Source: DATHKG01 sp035489435 (GTDB lineage Bacteria; Bacteroidota; Bacteroidia; Chitinophagales; Chitinophagaceae). Taken from it: DNA of 64,000 nt. The notes beneath the pieces are model-generated. The model did not search any database and was not told where the DNA came from. It saw only the letters and a list, made by a program, of their open reading frames with translations. Position 1 is the first letter of the stretch, and every line of letters begins with the position of its first letter. Both the position numbers and the translations under genes were made by a program. Shown here one piece after another: positions 17,551 to 25,489 of this stretch. The DNA lies in the NCBI GenBank assembly GCA_035489435.1, contig DATHKG010000039.1; one strand, written 5' to 3'.

Positions 17551-19356
17551 ATGTCATTCAAAGGCACCCTCGACTTTCAACACGTTGTTCAGTTTGATAC
17601 TGAAGAAATGAGGGTGTATTATGGCTATGAATCAAATGAGGTTTTTGTTTTACCGGATTCGCTTGGGATAGCCGTAAACGGATCCGGCAAGCCTGATTTT
17701 TCCATTACCCTGGTAAAAGCAATGCATGATCTTTCACCTGTATCATTATATGGAACACTTGATCTGCAATTATCACTAAACTACCCCTTAGAAAAGGCTG
17801 TCAGTACGATGCGGCTGGGAGGCTACACCACGTCAGTAATACCTGCCACATGTTCAGGCGGTTACCTGTCACTTGTGCCTGTCAACAACACCCTTGAGTT
17901 CCCTTCGGAACTACAGTCAACAATTTCCTCAAACTGGAATCCTGTTGGTCCAACAAAATATTTATTCAGGCTTGAAGCTACTACTGCTTCACTAATGAAA
18001 GAATCATTAAGAAACGGTTCGTTGTTGTTCAAGGCCATTGCATTGCTTGAATGCAAGGGGCTGTCACCACGACTCCCATTGTTAGTTGGATTCTCCCCGG
18101 CTGAAGTGTTGAATCAATTACATGCAAGTGTAGCAGATGCGAACGGTGCAGTGGATCCAAATGAAGTCAGGATGTTTTTTAACCGCGACGCTTCACTTCT
18201 TCCGATAACAATTACCGGTGACAGGAAAGATGAAATACCTGGCTTGTTTGCAGAGGCGATTTCAGATCGGATATTGAAGCGCTTTGGAAAACCTGCATTC
18301 CCAACAGACAAATCAGACAAAGATCTTGTTCAGCTAGGTACTTCTGTAGAGGCTGGCACGGGCTTATTTGAGTGGGACTTGTCAGAAGTTATTGAAGTAA
18401 AAAGACTAGTAAGAGTAAATCTGAATCCTGCAGAAGCCGTACAACTATTATCGAACCAGGAAGGGGGAATAGAAAGCAGCATCAAAGAAACATTGGTGCC
18501 CAGGCTTCAAACAGGCTTCAAATACCTGAATGTGTCAGCGATCCTTCCGGATCACCGGCCTAACGTGCTTAAAGCGGGCGTGCAGATTGATGTACCACCA
18601 AATGTACCCCTAAGAATGCAGGCCATAAGTGAAACGGTAAATTTCGCGGCACCTGGTGATTCATCTGATATAGTGCTTCGTTATTCGCCTGTCGAAACGC
18701 TCAACTACAATTACCGGCCGTTCATGCTCGTACAAAGCATTAACGGAGTCAGAAAAATTGCGGGCAGTCCCGGCACAGCGAATAAAGCCCGGCTCCTCTT
18801 GAACAGTGATCATTTCAAAGCTAAAATAATAACCATTCAAGCAGCTTCAGACCTGCTTGAAATTGCTTCTCTTAATGTCGTATTTGGTGATGAAACCAGT
18901 ATAGCTACCATGGCATATACGATTGATAATACAAATCCCATATTATCCGTATGTATTCCTGAAGATGAAGCTTTGCCGGGGATGCAAATCAGCGCTATTT
19001 CAATTACATCAGGTGCTATTGCTTCTCTTCCCGATCAGCCTGCTGTTTCAATGCGGGTAGGTCTGCATCATTTTAAAGAATATGGATTTCATTCCGTGAA
19101 AGTATGCTGCAATTTCAGCAATGGTTCATCGCCCGTGAAAATTGAACTAATGCCCGATGGAACGACCGATGATTTGCAACCAACCCTACTGTTTTTTACG
19201 CCAACCGGGAATTGTAAGGATTTCGGATATTTTACTGAATCCCCTTTTTTATATACCTACAAATACCGGTTTAAAAAGGACGACAATACTAATGGTGAAT
19301 GGTTTCCTATGCAGTCACCCTGGGTTCCGCTGATACTCGACAATTCGTTGATTTGA
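17551..19356 (+). CDS. Beta-rich operon protein with shared YYxxP-type N-terminal motif
   Basis: The 601-residue protein has no signal peptide. Near the N-terminus it has VYYGYESNEVFVLPDSLGI followed by PDFSITLVKA, the same order of elements as in the proteins at 20957, 23150 and 25490: an aromatic strand, a Leu-Pro, then a second strand ending in I/V-K. A helical stretch at about 225-250 (IPGLFAEAISDRILKRFG) precedes a beta part with ETVNFAAPGDSSDIVLRYSP (about 365-385). The last 150 residues read as Ig-like strands. No catalytic motif is visible. It follows the previous gene by three bases and precedes the next by 15. Together the six proteins look like a family that arose by duplication and then diverged strongly. 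Confidence 0.8.
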   Translation: MSFKGTLDFQHVVQFDTEEMRVYYGYESNEVFVLPDSLGIAVNGSGKPDFSITLVKAMHDLSPVSLYGTLDLQLSLNYPLEKAVSTMRLGGYTTSVIPATCSGGYLSLVPVNNTLEFPSELQSTISSNWNPVGPTKYLFRLEATTASLMKESLRNGSLLFKAIALLECKGLSPRLPLLVGFSPAEVLNQLHASVADANGAVDPNEVRMFFNRDASLLPITITGDRKDEIPGLFAEAISDRILKRFGKPAFPTDKSDKDLVQLGTSVEAGTGLFEWDLSEVIEVKRLVRVNLNPAEAVQLLSNQEGGIESSIKETLVPRLQTGFKYLNVSAILPDHRPNVLKAGVQIDVPPNVPLRMQAISETVNFAAPGDSSDIVLRYSPVETLNYNYRPFMLVQSINGVRKIAGSPGTANKARLLLNSDHFKAKIITIQAASDLLEIASLNVVFGDETSIATMAYTIDNTNPILSVCIPEDEALPGMQISAISITSGAIASLPDQPAVSMRVGLHHFKEYGFHSVKVCCNFSNGSSPVKIELMPDGTTDDLQPTLLFFTPTGNCKDFGYFTESPFLYTYKYRFKKDDNTNGEWFPMQSPWVPLILDNSLI

Positions 19357-19371
19357 TTAAAAAAACTCCTG

Positions 19372-20892
19372 ATGACCACGATAGAGATAAAAGAGATTTT
19401 GAGTAAATATTTTACAAACCTTGCAGCGACATTGCCAGATGCCGACGCTTATGCTGATCTATTTTGTTATAGAAAGACAACAGACCCAGCCACGATCTAT
19501 TATATACCACTAAAGCTTAGTCCCGAAAAAGGACAACAGGAGAAACTGCAGTTTAACTTACTTGTTACCGGCACCGTAAATATGATTCAACTGGCAAGCC
19601 GATGGGATACTGACCGGAGCCTTTTAAAAAGATTACAGGAATCCCTGCTTGAGAAACTAAAGCCAGAGAGCATTTCATCAATCAACTTTTCTACACCATC
19701 GACAACTGTGAAAGAGGCGCGCCTGGAGCTGGCTGATGACAACAAAAAATACAATGTTCTTCAATCAACCACAACATCAGGATTCCCTCCTTTCAATGTG
19801 ATTTTTAATATAAGCATAGATAACGCACAAAAAGACCGGGTGCTCCATACTTTAAATGGCACAGATAACTATATGCGAACAATATATATTGCAACCATAC
19901 CTGTTAACAAAACTGCCTCTGCTGCACTAAAAGGAGACCTTACAAAAATCCCTGAATTAACCAAACCAGAATTGGATCACGGAAACATTCCCGCTTTATT
20001 AAATAAGGCAATAGAAGACGGCGTTTTTGAATTGCAGATCCAGGGCGATGACGAAATGATGCTCGCCGAAAAACTGAAGCAGTTGATCTTTGATAAGGCA
20101 ATAGAAGCTATAAAAAATTATGCTGAAAACAATAGGAATTACACCAGTGCCAGCAATGACATAGTCATGAAAGAAGGAAACCTTTCAGTTAAAGCAAGCG
20201 CGCAAACAACTGCAGACATAAGCATTGAACCGGAAGGAGATATTTCAAAATGGTTTGAAGGAAAAAATACTACTGATTACATAACCAGAATTTCAGAACA
20301 GGATACCATCTCAAATAAATTGTCACCAGGTAAAACAACGGCTGCAGATGATTTTTTTTCAAAACCCGGTGCTGAAATCACCGTTTTTGCACCTCCGGAT
20401 TTACAGGAGTCTACGATAAACTTTATTACAATCATTTCAGACAATTCCAAAGCAATTTTATCGCCGCCTGATTTTGTACCAGTAAAGATTTCGAGACCTG
20501 CCGGGGGTAACCTAAAACTAAACACTACTTATACTGATGGAGGACCTCCTTTCGAAACAACCGTTGCAGAAAAGACTGGTAATGATGTCAGGTTAAACCC
20601 ATCGGACATCGGTTTGTCGGAAGTGGTCTTTGATGCAGAGAGTCTTGAAACTGAGAAAGCCGATTCATGCAGGATACATATTGTTTATTTACCCAGGACT
20701 AGCGGCACCGATGATGATCGCACAATCTACATGAAGCCTGGTGAATGGAAGAGCAGATGGTATGTGTGCAGCAGGGATGCAACCTTAAAAGGCGAACTAC
20801 GATATGATGTAAAGGTCAAAAACAAAGACGGGAGCAGCTCAAAGTATTCGGGCCGGTCAAGCGAACCGGTTATTCATTTCAAAACCAGTTAA
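19372..20892 (+). CDS. Beta-rich operon protein, divergent paralogue
   Basis: The 506-residue protein of unknown family has no signal peptide or TM. After a short helix (residues 3-20), ADLFCYRKTTDPATIYYIPLK and then LQFNLLVTG repeat the YYxP-plus-strand motif of its neighbours. Residues 205-245 hold a helix-strand-helix (LLNKAIEDGVFELQIQGDDE) resembling the LVxxGVIxIEV segment in the proteins at 23150 and 25490. The C-terminal 170 residues are Ig-like strands with WKSRWYVCS near 460. It is the smallest and most divergent of the six. It lies 15 bases after the previous gene; the next starts 64 bases later, the largest gap inside the operon. Confidence 0.8.
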   Translation: MTTIEIKEILSKYFTNLAATLPDADAYADLFCYRKTTDPATIYYIPLKLSPEKGQQEKLQFNLLVTGTVNMIQLASRWDTDRSLLKRLQESLLEKLKPESISSINFSTPSTTVKEARLELADDNKKYNVLQSTTTSGFPPFNVIFNISIDNAQKDRVLHTLNGTDNYMRTIYIATIPVNKTASAALKGDLTKIPELTKPELDHGNIPALLNKAIEDGVFELQIQGDDEMMLAEKLKQLIFDKAIEAIKNYAENNRNYTSASNDIVMKEGNLSVKASAQTTADISIEPEGDISKWFEGKNTTDYITRISEQDTISNKLSPGKTTAADDFFSKPGAEITVFAPPDLQESTINFITIISDNSKAILSPPDFVPVKISRPAGGNLKLNTTYTDGGPPFETTVAEKTGNDVRLNPSDIGLSEVVFDAESLETEKADSCRIHIVYLPRTSGTDDDRTIYMKPGEWKSRWYVCSRDATLKGELRYDVKVKNKDGSSSKYSGRSSEPVIHFKTS

Positions 20893-20956
20893 TCTTCAAA
20901 ACCACATTTTATCATTAACACCTTATCATTAATCAAAAAGATAAAACCACAATCAT

Positions 20957-23131
20957 ATGTTACAACTTGATAAAACAATCATCCTTCCGGAAGTCGACGG
21001 TGTTACCATTTACACTGACGACAGATCCGAGAGCACTTATTACATGCTCGCAGACAGTCCACGTTTTCGCATTGAAAACGGAACACCAGTGTTCAAGTTT
21101 ATTAAATACAGGAATCCTATCGACCGGCAAAATGGCAAACGCGGTGGTGGGTATGTATTCTTTGATGCCACTTTTGATGTACCAAAAGATAAAAAAGATG
21201 CTGCCATTGACGGGCTGCAACAACGTCTCAACAAGATAAGAGCCAACAGGGGTTTGCCCCCCGCCCCGGTGACCATTGGTGAAATTCCCTGGACAAAAGG
21301 CTCCGCAAAACTTGTTATGGAGGCTGCTGATGGCACCATGATCGAAAAAATATGGAGCCCGGGTAAGCCTTCTTTATTTGGCAGGAATATCGCCACTTTC
21401 ACCATGGAGTTGAGCGCAGAAGGTGCTACACTTTTCGAACAGGCCTTGCAGGGCAAAGGCGGTGTGGTAAGCATCGTATATGACCTGTTTACCTTTGTGA
21501 AATTGCCTCCTATCAAAGTTGTAGGTCACTTCTCCTCAGAAAAATTTTATTCTTTTAGCCAGACAATCGATACAGAGTGGAATGTATGGGCAGAAGATTC
21601 ATACCAGGAAACAATACGTGAACAGTTCAGGGATTCGTCATCTTATACGCTTGATTTTGACTGGGGAGCAATGACAGATCAAAAGACCAAAGACCAGATA
21701 CGTGACTGGGCTACCCGTACCATGGAAGATAATATCGAGAAAAAGATGATAGAGGCCATCGCCCCGGTTTCTGCTGATGACCGGAAAAAGCCCGATGGTA
21801 TCGAAGATGTGACACGTAACATCAGTACTCAGAAAATCGCGAGCTTCGACCTCAGGTTTAAGGAAGGGGTTACTATGGATTGGAACCCTGCTCCACAGGG
21901 CATTCTACCCAATATTACAAATCTTACAGGACCAGATGGCAAGCCACTAAAATGGGAAGACTATGCCAGAACTATTGACCTGGATGACCCATTTTTCAAA
22001 ATGCTCAACGTCACCATGATCGTGAATGCAGATTTTACAAACCTCCCTATTCACAGTGTTGAGATGCTAATTAAATATCCTGGCGCTGATCCAAAGGAAT
22101 TCAGTATTTCCAAAGTTGAAGACCGGCCAAATTACCAGGCATTTCTTGTTAATAACAGTTTCAAATACACCTATTCATATGTAGTAAATTATAAGGGATC
22201 AAGTAAAACTTTCAAATCGAAGCCCACCGAAACAGAGGAAAATGTGCTTACGGTAAACGTGGATGATCTCGGCTACATGAATATTGCAGTAAGAGCCGGT
22301 GATATAAATTTTGAACAGGTGAATAAAGCGCTGGTCACCATCTCATACGAAGACAACGCAAATGATATTGACAAGTTTGAAGATGTGTTTACAATCGATG
22401 CTGATCATCTCGAGCACAGCTTCGAAAAACTACTGTTGGTTCCCGTTAGCAATCCTTATACATATCAAATCAAATATTTCATGAAAGGTGGTAAAGAATA
22501 TTCGGTTAAGCCAAGAGAAGGGAATTCCAGGACATTATTTATAGAAGATCCTTTTGTAGACTTCAAGGATATCATGATACGTGCCGGTGGAAATCTCGAC
22601 ACCGAAATAGATAATATTCTGCTTGACCTGCAATACGATGAACCGGACAATAACTACAGACAAAACAAACAAATCGAGCTGAGTAAGGCAAACCCATTTG
22701 GTGAATGGAGTATACCCATTATTGATTCCAAAAGCGGAAAGGTTACTTATAGTGGAACTATAAGATACAAAAGCGGTCTGTCTGAAGATATACCAATTAC
22801 CACGGCTGAACGAAACTCAATCATCGTAGGGCCGCAGGTGGAAAAGGTTTTGAAAGTGCAGGTGCTCCCGGATCTTCTTGACTTCAAGAGAGTAAAACTC
22901 GCAAAAATCACCTTGCATTATACCGATACTGTTAATGATATCGATGAAGTGATAGACTGCATTTTCAGGCCCGGTGCTACTGCGCCATTTGAGTGGACAG
23001 TCAACCTGAAGGATAAGCAGAATAGCAAGTTCAGTTGGGAGGCAAACTATTTCCTAGTTGATGGTAGCGTAAAAAGGCCAACCCGGGTTACCACAGATGA
23101 ATTAACCATTTTACCGGAATTGCCAGTTTAA
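20957..23131 (+). CDS. Beta-repeat operon protein with tandem Ig-like C-terminal repeats
   Basis: The 724-residue protein has an N-terminal domain of about 300 residues that contains GVTIYTDDRSESTYYMLAD, PVFKFIKYRNP, GGGYVFFDATFDVP and VVSIVYDLFTFVKLPPIKVV, all with counterparts in the next two genes. A hallmark DLDDPFF lies at about 341-347. It is followed by four or more repeats of about 90 residues, each with a strand, an LxYxD phrase, an aromatic or Trp strand and a Y-x-Y strand with a following K-G-G or D-G turn, which I read as Ig/FN3-like sandwiches. There is no signal peptide, TM segment or catalytic motif. Tandem sandwiches usually make an extended rod or adhesin-like stalk. Spacing to the next gene is 18 bases. 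Confidence 0.85.
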   Translation: MLQLDKTIILPEVDGVTIYTDDRSESTYYMLADSPRFRIENGTPVFKFIKYRNPIDRQNGKRGGGYVFFDATFDVPKDKKDAAIDGLQQRLNKIRANRGLPPAPVTIGEIPWTKGSAKLVMEAADGTMIEKIWSPGKPSLFGRNIATFTMELSAEGATLFEQALQGKGGVVSIVYDLFTFVKLPPIKVVGHFSSEKFYSFSQTIDTEWNVWAEDSYQETIREQFRDSSSYTLDFDWGAMTDQKTKDQIRDWATRTMEDNIEKKMIEAIAPVSADDRKKPDGIEDVTRNISTQKIASFDLRFKEGVTMDWNPAPQGILPNITNLTGPDGKPLKWEDYARTIDLDDPFFKMLNVTMIVNADFTNLPIHSVEMLIKYPGADPKEFSISKVEDRPNYQAFLVNNSFKYTYSYVVNYKGSSKTFKSKPTETEENVLTVNVDDLGYMNIAVRAGDINFEQVNKALVTISYEDNANDIDKFEDVFTIDADHLEHSFEKLLLVPVSNPYTYQIKYFMKGGKEYSVKPREGNSRTLFIEDPFVDFKDIMIRAGGNLDTEIDNILLDLQYDEPDNNYRQNKQIELSKANPFGEWSIPIIDSKSGKVTYSGTIRYKSGLSEDIPITTAERNSIIVGPQVEKVLKVQVLPDLLDFKRVKLAKITLHYTDTVNDIDEVIDCIFRPGATAPFEWTVNLKDKQNSKFSWEANYFLVDGSVKRPTRVTTDELTILPELPV

Positions 23132-23149
23132 CCACCTAAAAATACAAAT

Positions 23150-25462
23150 ATGTTATATCTGAATCCTCCATTCATGATCATAAATGGCGTTGCCGTTTTT
23201 GGTGATCACAACGATCCCTTACAATGGTATTTCGCCCCGCTTATGCCGCATCTGACTTTAATAAAAGACCCGGACACTAATGTCGATATGCCCCAGATCC
23301 AATTGATCAAATACCGTGGCACAGCGGGTAACGGCGGCTTTCTCAATTTTGATGTGAACCTCGGATTACCTGAAGATGAACTGAATGTAATTGCAAGCAA
23401 AATAAGGCAGGACATGCATCTACAGGGTAAGCCGCGTATGGCACCTATTCAATTGGAAGATGGAACAGTCAGGCTGCTCTTGCTTGGTAAACAAACAGAA
23501 GTTCCTCCACCGCCACCAGCACCCGGAGCATCAACCCCTCCGCCTCCTCCGCCTGAAACCGCAACTGACCAGCCTCGCTTTGTTATCAAGATGGATCATC
23601 ATGCAAAACCAGCTTTGTATGGTGATAACCAGGCGACATTTTCAGTGCAGCTTGATCAGAACGGAGTAACAGTTTTAGAAGAAGCACTTAAAGGTCAGAT
23701 GAGTCCTATCGGGATAGTTTATTCACTTAGCTTTCTCGCACTGAGACCTGCTTATTCTGTAAAGCTGTCGGTCGACTGGAACCGGGTTCAAACACATATG
23801 GACGAAAGTTTCAGCGCCTCCTTTATGTTTTCATCTGTTGAGATAGAAAAAGTCGTTGATGAACTGATCGAATCGCGGGCAATTATTATCGAAGTAGACA
23901 CTTTCGTAACGGAGGACCAGGAAAACAGCGGAGTAATCGGACGGCGTGATGAAGCGGTAAATGAAGTAAAGGAAATGATTACTGAAACTTTTTTTACCTC
24001 TTCTATAAGCCCGATCGACACTTCAGCCACCGACCTGGATAAAGCTACCTCAACCGCCCAGAAAGTATCATCAATGCTGGCAACAGGAGGGGCAGCAGGT
24101 TTTGCATCTTTCGGTTATAAAAAAATTGATATAACACGTATTGATCATAAAACACTCAATACAAATATTACCGAACGTACCACGGTTAAGAAAAACATTT
24201 ATCCGCAGGCACATCTATCGGGCCTCGCCTCTGTGCTCCGGAAGCCAGGTGTAAAAATTGAAGACTTTATTGTTGAAGTGGACCTGGATAATCCATGGTT
24301 TATCAAACGCCGGATTGAAATTATCAGCCGTGGCAATTTTGAAGAAGATAACATTAGTTCAATAAATGTCACGGTCAGATATAACGGTGAACCAAAAAAC
24401 ATCATACTTGAATCATCTACTGACAAAAAATTATTGCAATGGACAAGCGCGTTTGAACCGGGTAAAAAACTAATACGAAAGGCAACTTATTCATACCGGG
24501 TATCATTCAAAAGTGGTGATGGCAGAGAGCGGCCGCTTTTTCTGGATTCGGAAGAACGTGTTATCGAAGCTGAAAATCTTGAGATTCAACCGCGTGAATT
24601 GTATGGAATAGTTACGGTGCCTATTGTGGCTTTAGACTTCCCATGGGATCGTTATTCAGCAATAGAGATTGAACTCAGATATTCTGACACTTTCAACAAC
24701 ATCCGGATGGAAGACAGCTATCTGCTTAATAAAGATAAAAAGGAAGCAGCCTGGAAAATTTTTATGATCGATGCTTTGAAGGATGAATTTTCATACAAAA
24801 TCACTTATCGCTCCAATGATAGCAAGGACGTTGAAATGCCATGGAAAAACTCAACCGAAGAGCGGGTGACATTACGTGATCCATTTCCTCAAAAAAGAAA
24901 ACTTTCCATTGTACCCAATGTGGAATGGCAAAAAGTGGAAAATGTTTTTGTAGATGTGTCTTATGAAGATCCTGAAAATGAACTGAGCGAAAGCGAAAGT
25001 TTTGATTTCAGGGAAACGGACAGCAATCCTAAACAATTCAGTGTCGAGCTGATTGATAAGAATAAACAACTTGTTCAGTTTGATGTGACCATGCTTTTTA
25101 AGGATGGATCCCTGATCCGTATACCACCTTCATTTACGATGGAAAAAAGAGTGATTTTAAGAAGCGATATGAAGGGTCATAGAATTGTTACTACACAAAC
25201 CGACAAAGTCGCTTTTAACAAGAAAAACTTAAGGGAGATAAAAGTTGATATCAGGTACGAAGATGCGGCTCATGGCCTGAGTTATACGGATGCGTTTTCA
25301 CTCAAAAGCAATGGAGAACAGAAAAATTTTGAGTATGACTATGTTGATGCGAATGCCAGTGCTTACGAGTATAAAACAAGCTACATCTATAACAATGGTC
25401 TTTCACGTAGCAGCGACTGGATAAAGGAGAAGGTAGGAATAATTACCATCCCAATTAAATAA
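23150..25462 (+). CDS. Beta-repeat operon protein, paralogue of the previous gene
   Basis: The 770-residue protein has the same plan as its neighbours. The N-terminal GVAVFGDHNDPLQWYFAPL and IQLIKYRG are followed by GGFLNFDVNLGLP. A proline-rich loop (PPPPPAPGASTPPPPPP, about 118-137) is inserted. It continues with ALYGDNQATFSVQLDQNGV, SPIGIVYSLSFLALRPAY and a helix-strand segment VVDELIESRAIIIEVDTF. The hallmark DLDNPWF is near residue 378, followed by about four Ig-like repeats. No signal peptide or TM is seen. The phrase order matches the 25490 protein most closely, so these two are the nearest paralogues. The function is unknown; the strong conservation of the hallmark between otherwise diverged copies suggests a shared assembly contact. 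Confidence 0.85.
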   Translation: MLYLNPPFMIINGVAVFGDHNDPLQWYFAPLMPHLTLIKDPDTNVDMPQIQLIKYRGTAGNGGFLNFDVNLGLPEDELNVIASKIRQDMHLQGKPRMAPIQLEDGTVRLLLLGKQTEVPPPPPAPGASTPPPPPPETATDQPRFVIKMDHHAKPALYGDNQATFSVQLDQNGVTVLEEALKGQMSPIGIVYSLSFLALRPAYSVKLSVDWNRVQTHMDESFSASFMFSSVEIEKVVDELIESRAIIIEVDTFVTEDQENSGVIGRRDEAVNEVKEMITETFFTSSISPIDTSATDLDKATSTAQKVSSMLATGGAAGFASFGYKKIDITRIDHKTLNTNITERTTVKKNIYPQAHLSGLASVLRKPGVKIEDFIVEVDLDNPWFIKRRIEIISRGNFEEDNISSINVTVRYNGEPKNIILESSTDKKLLQWTSAFEPGKKLIRKATYSYRVSFKSGDGRERPLFLDSEERVIEAENLEIQPRELYGIVTVPIVALDFPWDRYSAIEIELRYSDTFNNIRMEDSYLLNKDKKEAAWKIFMIDALKDEFSYKITYRSNDSKDVEMPWKNSTEERVTLRDPFPQKRKLSIVPNVEWQKVENVFVDVSYEDPENELSESESFDFRETDSNPKQFSVELIDKNKQLVQFDVTMLFKDGSLIRIPPSFTMEKRVILRSDMKGHRIVTTQTDKVAFNKKNLREIKVDIRYEDAAHGLSYTDAFSLKSNGEQKNFEYDYVDANASAYEYKTSYIYNNGLSRSSDWIKEKVGIITIPIK

Positions 25463-25489
25463 TGTCACAAATATCTTAAATCATTTTTT